DNA from: Lacrimispora amygdalina
GTDB lineage: Bacteria; Bacillota; Clostridia; Lachnospirales; Lachnospiraceae
Length of the DNA stretch: 64,000 nt
Direction of reading: 5' to 3'
Assembly: GCF_900205965.1 (NCBI RefSeq)
Contig: NZ_OAOF01000009.1
Span: forward strand, 124,001 to 188,000
The position numbers and the translations under genes are program-made. This document shows, piece by piece, positions 55,088 to 63,499 of the stretch (positions within the stretch are counted from its first letter, which is position 1; the number at the start of each line of letters is the position of its first letter). Under the pieces are notes generated by a model, which saw only the letters and a list, made by a program, of their open reading frames with translations, did not search any database and was not told the DNA's origin.

Positions 55088-55258
55088 ATGTTAGTAAACG
55101 GAAAAAACGAATGTATCCAATGTACTATTGATAATTGCGCCTATCATGCCAAAAGTGAAGACTACTGCACACTGGATCGAATCAAAGTAGGGACTCATGA
55201 GCAGAATCCTACAAAGAAAGAGTGCACAGACTGCGAATCATTTAAAAACCAGGCATAA
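55088..55258 (+). CDS. DUF1540 small Cys-rich protein
   Basis: A 56-residue protein with the DUF1540 pattern CIQCTIDNCAYHAKSEDYCT, then DRIKVGTHEQNPTKKECTDC, ending ESFKNQA. The six or seven Cys plus His probably bind a metal ion, zinc or a cluster. The role is unknown; family members are widespread in Clostridia and sometimes expressed during sporulation or starvation. ATG 55088 follows AAGGAGGG. Monocistronic, with its own promoter. Confidence 0.88.
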   Translation: MLVNGKNECIQCTIDNCAYHAKSEDYCTLDRIKVGTHEQNPTKKECTDCESFKNQA

Positions 55259-55317
55259 AAGCCAGTTCTAATTTCCTCCTGACATGCAGAAAGAAATTCA
55301 CATTTTTTCTGCATATG

Positions 55318-55351
55318 AAAAAAGCTGTTGCACCCCACGTGCAGCAGCTTT
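55318..55351. terminator. glyA terminator
   Basis: AAAGCTGTTGCAC (55321-55333) and GTGCAGCAGCTTT (55339-55351) pair with one wobble around CCCAC. On the minus strand the stem is followed by a six-T run directly after the glyA stop. It may serve the DUF1540 gene as well. Confidence 0.9.
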
Positions 55352-55357
55352 CTATGA

Positions 55358-56608
55358 TTAATTATTGTAAAGCGGATATTTATCACAGATCTTTGTCACT
55401 TCGCTTCTGATGCTATCGGCCTTATTTTCAAAGTCGGTTGCCGCAAGCCAGATGCACTCTGCAATCTTATCCATATCTTCTTCTTTTAATCCCCTTGAAG
55501 TAACAGCAGGAGTACCTACACGAACACCGGAAGTGACAAATGGACTTCTTGGGTCATTGGGCACCGCATTCTTATTCAGGGTAATAAATACTTCATCGCA
55601 GCGGTTCTGGAGTTCTTTTCCGGTAACTTCCATGCCTCTTAAGTCAATCAGCATCAGATGATTGTCTGTTCCCTCCGTGAGAATATGAAATCCCTGCTTC
55701 ACCAGTGCAGCAGCAAGTGCCTTTGCATTCTTAACCACCTGCTCCTGATATACCTTAAACTCAGGCTTTAAGGCTTCTCCAAAGCATACTGCCTTTCCGG
55801 CAATTACATGCTCCAGGGGTCCGCCCTGGGTTCCCGGGAATATTGCTTTATTAAAGTTAAACTTATCAGCAGCTTCCTGGTTAGCCAGAATCATACCGCC
55901 TCTGGGTCCTCTTAATGTTTTATGAGTAGTCGTTGTAACCACATCTGCATAAGGAATGGGACTCTGATGAAGTCCTGCTGCAACCAGACCTGCAATGTGA
56001 GCCATATCCACCATTAAATAAGCTCCTGCTTTATCTGCAACCTCTCTGAACCGCTTAAAGTCAATGGTTCTGCCATACGCACTTGCTCCCGCTACGATCA
56101 GTTTTGGTTTATGCTCCATAGCAAGACGCTCCATCTCATCGTAATCAAGGAATCCATCATCCTTAACTCCGTAAGGAACAATATTAAAATACAGACCGGA
56201 AAAGTTTACAGGGCTTCCATGAGTTAAATGACCGCCGTGATTTAAGTTCATACCCATAACTGTATCGCCAGGATTTAACATGGCAAGAAAAACTGCCATA
56301 TTGGCCTGGGCTCCTGAATGGGGCTGAACATTTGCATAATCACAGCCAAACAGTTTTTTGGCACGCTCGATGGCAATGCTTTCCACAACATCCACCTCTT
56401 CACATCCGCCGTAATAACGCTTACCAGGATAACCTTCTGCATATTTATTTGTAAGTACAGTACCCATCGCCATCATAACCGGTTCTGAAACAATGTTCTC
56501 GGATGCGATTAATTCTAAGTTTCTTCTCTGTCGTGCGCACTCCTTTTCTATGGCTTCTCCTACTTCTTTATCAAAGCCGGTGATAAACTTCATTACATCA
56601 TTTACCAT
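55358..56608 (-). CDS. glyA: Serine hydroxymethyltransferase
   Basis: Interconverts serine and glycine with tetrahydrofolate, feeding one-carbon metabolism. The protein of about 416 residues has [62 protein letters not shown] (PLP pocket) and [15 protein letters not shown], where the Lys holds PLP. ATG 56608 (MVNDVMKF) is preferred over the ATG two codons upstream because GAGGG is then 8 nt away. Single gene with its own terminator. Confidence 0.98.
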   Translation of the reverse strand: MVNDVMKFITGFDKEVGEAIEKECARQRRNLELIASENIVSEPVMMAMGTVLTNKYAEGYPGKRYYGGCEEVDVVESIAIERAKKLFGCDYANVQPHSGAQANMAVFLAMLNPGDTVMGMNLNHGGHLTHGSPVNFSGLYFNIVPYGVKDDGFLDYDEMERLAMEHKPKLIVAGASAYGRTIDFKRFREVADKAGAYLMVDMAHIAGLVAAGLHQSPIPYADVVTTTTHKTLRGPRGGMILANQEAADKFNFNKAIFPGTQGGPLEHVIAGKAVCFGEALKPEFKVYQEQVVKNAKALAAALVKQGFHILTEGTDNHLMLIDLRGMEVTGKELQNRCDEVFITLNKNAVPNDPRSPFVTSGVRVGTPAVTSRGLKEEDMDKIAECIWLAATDFENKADSIRSEVTKICDKYPLYNN

Positions 56609-56678
56609 GTCCATTCCCTCACTTTTCCTCTTGAATCGTTACTCTTTAGCATTTTGGTAGATTATATAGCAAACTTCC

Positions 56679-57806
56679 TTAAAATGTCAAGGCTTTCTCA
56701 TCCTCTTCCTTCTGCGTCAGCAGCTTTTCATAAAGGTCTTCATCGATGGGATAGGAAATTTTCTTTTCCAGCCAGGAGGAAAGATACGCCCCGTTAGCCA
56801 TCATAAGTGTCCGGAGTCCATCTTCACCCGGAGTCATTAATTTTGCACCAAAACGGAGATGATCGGAAAAATTCTGAAAAATCAGGCGGTATTCCTCTCC
56901 GTTATGATCTTCTGTTTCCAGTGAGCTGCAAACAGAAGATAGCTTTCCAAACGGATCCTGATTCGTCCGTGCAAATTCCTCCGTAGAGACTACGTTTTCG
57001 TCAAAAATCAATTCCACTCCGTCTGAAACGGTCAGTCTGCCCTTTGAACCCCAGATCTCAAGGCGGTTGGTTCCAGGATTTTCTCCTGTAGAACTAATCA
57101 AGGTCCCACGCAATCCATTCTTATAAAAGAATTGAAGATCAAAACTGTCATCCACTGCAATGGGATTATATTTTCCATAATCAATGGAAGCATATACCTC
57201 ATCAGGCATTCCAAAAAGCCACTGCCAGACATCCAGAAAATGCTGGCACTGGTTGATTAAAAGACCGCCGTGCTCTCCCCTCCAGGTACTTCTCCATGGA
57301 GCACTGTTATGGTAAGCAGGGGTACGGTACCAGGTATTGCATACCCACACAGCCCTGGTTATTCTCCCCAGACCGCCACTTCTCAGGAACTCTCCGGCTG
57401 ACAGATAACCGCCTTTCATCCGGGTGTTAAATATCATCCCAAGACTTATCCCACAATTTTGGGCTTCTCTTACCATCACGCCTGCCTCTTTTGCCGAAAC
57501 TCCCAGAGGCTTGTCCATAAGAATATGCTTCCCTGTCTCCGCCGCCATCAGTCCGATGGGTACATGGGTATCGTGAGGAGTTACGATCACTACAGCATCA
57601 AACGTATCTTTGGCTGCAAATACCGCATCTGTATCAGAAAAGATGTTTACATCCGGATACTGATTCTTAATCTCCTCCTGACCCTTTAAGTTCCGGCAGC
57701 AGATTCCCGCCAGAACCATTCCGGTGACCTTCCCATCTGCCAGCATCCGTGCATATTTCTTTCCCATTCCCCCAAAGCCGATTATAACAGTTCTTATAGT
57801 CTCCAT
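56679..57806 (-). CDS. Gfo/Idh/MocA-family oxidoreductase
   Basis: A 375-residue NAD(P)-dependent sugar or inositol dehydrogenase-like protein. The Rossmann motif is VIIGFGGMGKKYARMLADG, followed by VVIVTPHDTHVPIGLMAAE, the EKP-type motif as LMDKPLGVSAKEA (Lys retained), and GGLLINQCQHFLDVWQWLFG, where His matches the conserved Asp/His catalytic region. Substrate not deducible; such enzymes often act on deoxy, keto or N-acetyl sugars. ATG 57806 has AAGGAGAGTGGC upstream. It lies 23 bp after recJ on the same strand, probably by chance. Confidence 0.9.
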   Translation of the reverse strand: METIRTVIIGFGGMGKKYARMLADGKVTGMVLAGICCRNLKGQEEIKNQYPDVNIFSDTDAVFAAKDTFDAVVIVTPHDTHVPIGLMAAETGKHILMDKPLGVSAKEAGVMVREAQNCGISLGMIFNTRMKGGYLSAGEFLRSGGLGRITRAVWVCNTWYRTPAYHNSAPWRSTWRGEHGGLLINQCQHFLDVWQWLFGMPDEVYASIDYGKYNPIAVDDSFDLQFFYKNGLRGTLISSTGENPGTNRLEIWGSKGRLTVSDGVELIFDENVVSTEEFARTNQDPFGKLSSVCSSLETEDHNGEEYRLIFQNFSDHLRFGAKLMTPGEDGLRTLMMANGAYLSSWLEKKISYPIDEDLYEKLLTQKEEDEKALTF

Positions 57807-57829
57807 GCCACTCTCCTTATTACATCTGT

Positions 57830-59542
57830 TTAACTTATGATCCTGTAATTCCTGATCACGATCTGCAGCGATTTATTTCCATTGTATTCATTGACTGCAG
57901 GGTAATAGATCACATCAAGCTGGCGGCTGTTTCCAAGTTCATTTACAAATCTGTCTCCATCCTCAAACAAAAGACCATCCATGGGTGTTCCATTCTCTGT
58001 AGCCAGAGAAAATTTCACCACATTCCGGTTCTTGCCAAGAACACGTACACTGCGTATGTATAGATCCTTCTGGGCAAAGAGAGGTTTTTCATTTCCCTGT
58101 CCATAAGGCTCCAGCAAATCCAGTTCCTCAATCAAAGGCTCACTTATGTATTCAAGAGGCATCGGTACATCAATCCACACCTTCTTTACAAAATCATCTT
58201 CCGTCAGGTCTGCATGCTGGTTCAGCGCTCTGCGCAGCTTATCCACATTCTCCTTAAGCAGAGACAGTCCTGCTGCCATGGGATGTCCTCCGAATTTCAG
58301 GAGAAGTTCCTTTACCTCCATCAGCGCATCGAACATATGATAGGACTCAATGGAACGGCCGGATCCCTTTACCTGCTCTTCTCCATCAGTCAGCACAAAA
58401 GCAGGCTTCTGATACCGCTCCCGTAATCTGCCTGCTATGATTCCGGCAAGTGACTCATGACAGTCCGGCAGATACACCACCAAAACCTTATCCTTTAAGA
58501 ATTGCTCTTCCACCAGCTTTACCGCCTCATCTGTACCCTCTTTTGTCATATCCTTTCTCTGGTCGTTGAGATCCTTTAATTCAACAGCCATTCGGTCCGC
58601 TTCTTCCTCATCCTGGCACAAAAGCAGAGAAAGCGCCAGTTTGGCTGTCATCAGACGACCGCCTGCATTCAGACAGGGACCGATGACAAAGCCAATCTGA
58701 TACGCCGTAATATGATCCTTATCCAGGTTATTCTTCTCTATAAGTTTTAACAGCCCCAGGCTTTGCGTGGTTCCAATGCGCTTTAAGCCTTCCTTCACAA
58801 TAATCCGGTTTTCATCCTGAAGCTTCATCACATCTCCGACCGTAGCGATGGCCGCAAACTCCACCATATTAAGCCATTTCTCTTCCGATATATTAAAAGC
58901 CTCATACAAGGCCTGTATCAGCTTAAATGCCACCATAGCGCCGCAGATCTCAGGAAACGGATAACTGCAGGACTCCTGCTTTGGATTTACAATGGCGTCT
59001 CCCGGAGGCAGAACTTCCTTTCCCTCCTCTTTTCTGATATCATGATGATCGGTTACAATTACAGTCATTCCAAGCTCTTTGGCAAGGGTTATCTGTTCAA
59101 CTGCAGCAATTCCGTTATCACAGGTTATAATCGTATCAATACCATCATCATAAGCCGCCCTGATTATGGATTCATTAATTCCATACCCATCCTTAATCCT
59201 GTCTGGAATCTCATAATCCACTACTGCTCCTGTTTCTTTCAATGCCTGATATAACAGATACGTAGAGCAGACTCCGTCTATATCATAATCTCCCACGATT
59301 CTGACCGGTTTTTTCTGACCGATCTTCTCTTTTAAGATCCGGACTGCCAGTTCCATATCCTTTAGCAGGTGCGGACTGTATAGATCATTCAGTCCCCCTC
59401 TTAAATACTTCTCCACTGCTTCCGGTCCTAATACCTCCCTGTTCCTGATGATCCTTGCGGTTACGGGAGATATATGATGAAGTTTCGACATTTCATTAAA
59501 ATCAGCCCTTTTCGTCTGAAGCATCCATTTTTCTGCCGCCAT
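57830..59542 (-). CDS. recJ: Single-stranded-DNA-specific exonuclease RecJ
   Basis: 5'-3' ssDNA exonuclease for recombination and mismatch repair. The 570-residue protein has the DHH phosphoesterase motifs VRIVGDYDIDGVCSTYLLY, TIITCDNGIAAVEQ and VIVTDHHDIRKEEG, then GPCLNAGGRLMTAKLAL, and the DHHA1 domain with KFGGHPMAAGLSL. The C-terminal OB fold is present. ATG 59542 (MAAEKWMLQ) follows AAGGAG by about 9 nt, which fixes the start within the previous gene (41-bp overlap). Length is typical of the Firmicute form. Confidence 0.95.
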   Translation of the reverse strand: MAAEKWMLQTKRADFNEMSKLHHISPVTARIIRNREVLGPEAVEKYLRGGLNDLYSPHLLKDMELAVRILKEKIGQKKPVRIVGDYDIDGVCSTYLLYQALKETGAVVDYEIPDRIKDGYGINESIIRAAYDDGIDTIITCDNGIAAVEQITLAKELGMTVIVTDHHDIRKEEGKEVLPPGDAIVNPKQESCSYPFPEICGAMVAFKLIQALYEAFNISEEKWLNMVEFAAIATVGDVMKLQDENRIIVKEGLKRIGTTQSLGLLKLIEKNNLDKDHITAYQIGFVIGPCLNAGGRLMTAKLALSLLLCQDEEEADRMAVELKDLNDQRKDMTKEGTDEAVKLVEEQFLKDKVLVVYLPDCHESLAGIIAGRLRERYQKPAFVLTDGEEQVKGSGRSIESYHMFDALMEVKELLLKFGGHPMAAGLSLLKENVDKLRRALNQHADLTEDDFVKKVWIDVPMPLEYISEPLIEELDLLEPYGQGNEKPLFAQKDLYIRSVRVLGKNRNVVKFSLATENGTPMDGLLFEDGDRFVNELGNSRQLDVIYYPAVNEYNGNKSLQIVIRNYRIIS

Positions 59543-60617
59543 CTTTTTTAATCTCCTTAACTACACACACTTCTGCTGCCCTTCCTTTTAATACCTTCAT
59601 CTCTCTTAACTTTCTGATCCCTTTGATTTCCCGAATGCCCTTGTTCTCAATCAGGCCACTCTTCTGCGGCTCTTCCTTGCGCTTCTTCGCAGCAGACAGG
59701 CGGTTCATCAGGCTGGTTATAGAATAAAGTATGGGAGCAAAATCTCCCCGATAGGCTTTTTCACATGTGGATTTCACTTCAAAATTCTCACTGCCAATCT
59801 CCTGAAACAGATATTTCTCATCATCGATGATGCTTTTTAACCGGTCAATCAGCTCATTGACCGAATTTGTGAGTATGCCAATCTCATCCATGGACCGGTA
59901 GGTCAGATATACATCAAGATTTCCATCTGCCATTCTCCTGGTTCCTTCCACAAGATCCTTTACCGGTTTATCAATCGCTATAATGATATAAATGACAAGA
60001 AGTGAAATCAAAAATCCCACCACACCCACGCTGATGACTTTCATTCTGGCAAGACGCCCATATAAATGATCTGCCTCAATACTGGCTGCCTCTGATCCTT
60101 TTCTGTTATAATCCACTACCTCTAAAAATCCGCTTCTTGCTCGGTTATACAGCTTGCTGGATTCACCCGTAATAATTTTGAAGGCATCTGATGAATCATT
60201 ATCCCGGCTGGTCAAAAGAAGGCTGTCACTGCATTCTATATATTCCTTCCAGTTTTCTTTTGCCTGCGCCATCAGCTTCCGGTCCTCTTCATCAGCGGTA
60301 TAATTCTGATACCGGGTAAATGACTGTTCCATATCAGTCCTTATATCAGCCATCTCCTTCTCAAGCTGAGATTTGTTTTCCCAATTGGTGGTAATAACAT
60401 GGTTGTATTCCTTAAGACGGTAATCTGAAGTCTTGGTATTTAATTCCTCAGCAATAATGATGGCCGGCACCCAGGACTGGGAAATCAACGTACTGGCCTG
60501 ATTGATTTTGCTTGCCGTAATTACAGATTCTGTACCGATAAATAACAGACCCAGAATGCTGATTCCCCCCAATAAAAGCAGTTTTGTTTTTATTTTAATA
60601 TTTCTGATAGATTTCAT
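59502..60617 (-). CDS. Chemoreceptor-like membrane protein with HAMP but no output domain
   Basis: About 371 residues. Membrane helix 1 (KTKLLLLGGISILGLLFIG) is followed by an extracellular four-helix-bundle region (about 35-185), as in MCP-type sensors. Membrane helix 2 (VISVGVVGFLISLLVIYIII) leads to a HAMP domain (DKPVKDLVEGTRRMADGNLD, EIGILTNSVNELIDRLKSII). Where a receptor would have its long signalling coiled coil, this protein has a short segment and a very basic tail (ENKGIREIKGIRKLREMK, VVKEIKKDGGRKMD). No kinase, cyclase or MA domain. It overlaps recJ and the upstream peptidase gene, so all three are co-translated. Signalling through an unknown partner or by degeneration are both possible. 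Confidence 0.78.
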   Translation of the reverse strand: MKSIRNIKIKTKLLLLGGISILGLLFIGTESVITASKINQASTLISQSWVPAIIIAEELNTKTSDYRLKEYNHVITTNWENKSQLEKEMADIRTDMEQSFTRYQNYTADEEDRKLMAQAKENWKEYIECSDSLLLTSRDNDSSDAFKIITGESSKLYNRARSGFLEVVDYNRKGSEAASIEADHLYGRLARMKVISVGVVGFLISLLVIYIIIAIDKPVKDLVEGTRRMADGNLDVYLTYRSMDEIGILTNSVNELIDRLKSIIDDEKYLFQEIGSENFEVKSTCEKAYRGDFAPILYSITSLMNRLSAAKKRKEEPQKSGLIENKGIREIKGIRKLREMKVLKGRAAEVCVVKEIKKDGGRKMDASDEKG

Positions 60618-61365
60618 TTTCATATTCCCTTAATTTCTTCCTCCTGAACCGGTAATCCGGTATTTCTTGTTCCACAACTGACCAAAATTCCTTCGAATGA
60701 TTCATATAAAACCGATGGGCCAGCTCATGTACTACCACATAATCTGCCAGATCTTCCGGCAGCAGAACCAGCCTCCAGTTGAAATTTAAATTTCCTTTTC
60801 CACTGCAGCTTCCCCACCTGGTCGCCTGGTCCCGAATAGCAATCCTGCCATAATCCGTGTTCATAATCCGCGACCACACAGCCGTTTTCTCTTCTAAGTA
60901 CTGCCTCGCCCGCTGCCGGTACCAGTGCTTTATCACAGCTTTAACCGTATCCTCCCCCTCCTTAGTTTCTTCAAGGCTTACAGAACCGGTGAGCAGTAAG
61001 CCATCGGGTGCCTCTTTTACCAGAATTCCCTTTCGCTTAAAATCAGGCAGAATATGAAGCGTAAGCATTTCCCCAAAAAGCAGCAGAGCACTCCCATCTG
61101 TCCAGGAGAGCTGCTGCTGCCGGTCCGACAAGACCTTCACCTTCTGCACTGCCTGATACACCCAGCTGCTGTTTTTTGCAATCAGCTGGTGTCCGAGGCG
61201 GTAAGGTGCAGACAAAGGAAGTCTTACTATTACTTCACCAGTTTTTAAAATCTGCAAAGCCATGGATTTCCTGTTGGATTTCACAATCCGGTAGCTGCAA
61301 AAAGTACCATCTTCCATGGGCAGAGTTCCAGTACTCCTTCTATCTTCATTATGTTCCTCTTCCAT
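60595..61365 (-). CDS. YgjP-like zinc metallopeptidase (DUF45 / M48-like)
   Basis: About 256 residues. The C-terminal half has TRWGSCSGKGNLNFNWRLVL and the zinc motif VHELAHRFYMNHSKEFW (HExxH plus a downstream His), diagnostic for the DUF45/YgjP family. The N-terminal half is a beta-rich domain with YRIVKSNRKSMALQI. No signal peptide, so cytoplasmic. The start is uncertain: ATG 61365 (MEEEHNED) has a weak ribosome site, and the ATG about 16 codons later (MEDGTFCSY) has GAAGGAG at poor spacing. Overlaps the HAMP protein gene. Substrate unknown. Confidence 0.82.
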   Translation of the reverse strand: MEEEHNEDRRSTGTLPMEDGTFCSYRIVKSNRKSMALQILKTGEVIVRLPLSAPYRLGHQLIAKNSSWVYQAVQKVKVLSDRQQQLSWTDGSALLLFGEMLTLHILPDFKRKGILVKEAPDGLLLTGSVSLEETKEGEDTVKAVIKHWYRQRARQYLEEKTAVWSRIMNTDYGRIAIRDQATRWGSCSGKGNLNFNWRLVLLPEDLADYVVVHELAHRFYMNHSKEFWSVVEQEIPDYRFRRKKLREYENEIYQKY

Positions 61366-61479
61366 ATATACAATTCCAATCTTTTTTCTTTTCTTTCCCG
61401 GGCTTAAACCTGTATTATTAATTATAGCGAAAAATGGAAAAGGAAACAATAGGAAATTAACAGCCGTCATCCTGCAATA

Positions 61480-62103
61480 CTATTCGGATCGTTCCGCAAT
61501 TTCTCTCAGTTTCCCGAAATCAGCAATAATATACCCTTTCTCCTTTTTCATAATTCCCTCATCACAGAATTTTTTCATAACAAACAGAATATGGCGGTAG
61601 CTGACATTCATGTACTCTGAAACATCTGTATGTGATATCCCATATACCCCTCCTTTGTGGTGGGAAAGTATAAAAGAAGCAAACCTTTTTTCCAGAGAAT
61701 AATTTAAATATTCACTAAGCCGGAAACTTCTGGCCATCAGTTTGCTGGAAATATAGGAGGCAAAATAGAAGGATATGCTTCCATCCTTTTTGCACATCTG
61801 CCTGATCTTACTTATATCAAACTCCAGACAGGATATCTCATCTACCACCCTGTTCTCTTTTGTAAAATCCTCATTGCAGAATACGGAAAGCTCGCCCAGC
61901 CAGTCTTGCCTTCCTGCGAAATCCAGAATCGACCGCCGCCCGTTTTCGTGATCGATATATATTTTTACCACTCCGGACCGGATATAATAACAGTGGGTAA
62001 TGGACTCCCCCGCCTTAAATATATTGCTGCCTTTTAAAAACCGTCTTTCCTGCCCCATTCTTAATAAGCCTTCAGGGATCTCACACGTTACAAATTGTTT
62101 CAT
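61480..62103 (-). CDS. Crp/Fnr-family transcriptional regulator
   Basis: About 207 residues: a cyclic-nucleotide-binding-type beta barrel (FLKGSNIFKAGESITHCYYI, RSGVVKIYIDHENGRRSILD, WLGELSVF), dimer helix, and a winged helix with GISHTDVSEYMNVSYRHILF. It lacks the Cys cluster of Fnr and the Arg-Ser pair for cAMP is not evident, so the ligand is open. The layout resembles YeiL-type regulators. Likely start MKQFVTCEI at 62103. Divergent from the YczE-like membrane-protein gene with about 77 bp between, which suggests it controls that gene. Confidence 0.88.
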   Translation of the reverse strand: MKQFVTCEIPEGLLRMGQERRFLKGSNIFKAGESITHCYYIRSGVVKIYIDHENGRRSILDFAGRQDWLGELSVFCNEDFTKENRVVDEISCLEFDISKIRQMCKKDGSISFYFASYISSKLMARSFRLSEYLNYSLEKRFASFILSHHKGGVYGISHTDVSEYMNVSYRHILFVMKKFCDEGIMKKEKGYIIADFGKLREIAERSE

Positions 62104-62180
62104 TTTAAATACCTCTGATATGATAATTCTCATAGTAGGTTATCCAGTAACTATGGTATCATAATCCCGAGGTGAAAACA

Positions 62181-62819
62181 ATGACGAAGAAAAACACAGT
62201 ATTAACTGCCTGGTCTGTCCTGGCCTTTGTATTCTTTGGTTTCGGGATATCCCTGCAGTTAAAAGCAGCCATCGGCCAGAGCGTTTTAAATGCCCTGGCA
62301 GTTACACTTTCCTTCCTGATTCCATGGAAGGTCGGTACGATACTAAACATAATCAATACCATTTTTTTTGTAAGCTATTTACTTTTTAAACGTTCCAGAT
62401 TAAACTATAAGGACATCATTCAGATTATTGCTACCATAGCCAACGGGATTATTATAAACTTCTTTTTATATCAGATCCTGTCCGGTTTTACGGCTGAAAG
62501 CTATCTTTTCCGGCTGATACTTTACATAGCCGGCCTGATTATCGCTAACGTAAGCCTGGGCGCAGTCCTTGCAATTGGAATTATAAACTTCCCGTTAGAA
62601 AGTCTCTGCCTGACCATATCGGAAGTGTACCACAGGAAATTCACGGCTGTCCGTATGAGCTTTGACGTAATCTTTCTTGCCGTTACAATTGGCCTTACTC
62701 TATGGGCACATACCCCTTTACAGATCCGGGAAGGAACCATAATCAGCGTTCTGCTCCTTTCCCCTCTGCTGGGCATCTGTTACGGCTTTTTCAAAAAACA
62801 CTGGAATATGGAGGACTAG
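62181..62819 (+). CDS. YczE/YitT-like integral membrane protein
   Basis: About 212 residues with five hydrophobic segments. Motifs GFGISLQLKAAIGQSVLNAL, IPWKVGTILNIINTIFFVSY and SLGAVLAIGIINFPLESLCL are those of the YczE/YyaS family. YczE in Bacillus has been linked to surfactin production, but its biochemical role is not known. ATG 62181 follows GAGGTG; a GTG three codons upstream is inside the ribosome site. It is 4 bp from the phosphatase gene downstream and divergent from the Crp-like regulator. Confidence 0.85.
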   Translation: MTKKNTVLTAWSVLAFVFFGFGISLQLKAAIGQSVLNALAVTLSFLIPWKVGTILNIINTIFFVSYLLFKRSRLNYKDIIQIIATIANGIIINFFLYQILSGFTAESYLFRLILYIAGLIIANVSLGAVLAIGIINFPLESLCLTISEVYHRKFTAVRMSFDVIFLAVTIGLTLWAHTPLQIREGTIISVLLLSPLLGICYGFFKKHWNMED

Positions 62820-62823
62820 ATAC

Positions 62824-63495
62824 ATGTACCAAACATACCTAATCGATATTGACAACACAATCCTGGATTTTGATGCTGCAGAAGAACGGAGCTTCCAGAA
62901 TGTTTTAGAATCCTACAACATTCCATTTGAACACAGCATGCTGGGTGAATATAAGAAGATAAACAGGCACCTCTGGGATCTGCTGGAACAGGCGAAAATC
63001 AGCAGGGAAGAAGTGTTTCAAACACGGTTTTCCCTGTATTTTAAAACTCTGAACCAGGAGATAGACGGAATCGAGGCTGAATCCCGCTACCGCAGCTTTC
63101 TTGGCAGCAGTCCAAAGCTGATCCCTCATGCGAAAGATACACTGATACAATTAAAAAATATGGGAAAAAGGCTCTACACCGCTTCCAATGGAGTCTATTC
63201 CACTCAGATCACCAGACTGAAGCAGGCTGGGATCCACGACCTGTTTGACGGCATGTTTATCTCTGAACAGGTAGGAAGCGAAAAACCTTCTCTCCACTTT
63301 TTCAAACACTGCTTCGACCATATTCCGGATTTTCATCAGGAAGAGACCATCATGGTGGGTGACAGTTTAAGTTCTGACATCCAGGGTGCTGTGAATGCAG
63401 GAATCGACTCCTGTCTCTTTATCCGTACAGATTCCTTCGTGGAATCCGCCGCAACTCACACCATTCATGACCTTTCAAAGCTTTTAAGCCTGTAG
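62824..63495 (+). CDS. HAD-family nucleotidase, YjjG-like
   Basis: A 223-residue HAD phosphatase: motif I YLIDIDNTILDFD, motif II YTASNGVYSTQI, motif III Lys in VGSEKPSLHFF, motif IV IMVGDSLSSDIQGA. The helical cap (about 18-95) and the YxxDIDNTILDF and GSEKP forms match the YjjG/TIGR02254 group, which dephosphorylates non-canonical pyrimidine nucleotides. ATG follows GGAGG. It lies 4 bp after the YczE-like gene and is convergent with the beta-lactamase-like gene, whose stop is 4 bp away. Confidence 0.9.
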   Translation: MYQTYLIDIDNTILDFDAAEERSFQNVLESYNIPFEHSMLGEYKKINRHLWDLLEQAKISREEVFQTRFSLYFKTLNQEIDGIEAESRYRSFLGSSPKLIPHAKDTLIQLKNMGKRLYTASNGVYSTQITRLKQAGIHDLFDGMFISEQVGSEKPSLHFFKHCFDHIPDFHQEETIMVGDSLSSDIQGAVNAGIDSCLFIRTDSFVESAATHTIHDLSKLLSL

Positions 63496-63499
63496 TTTT

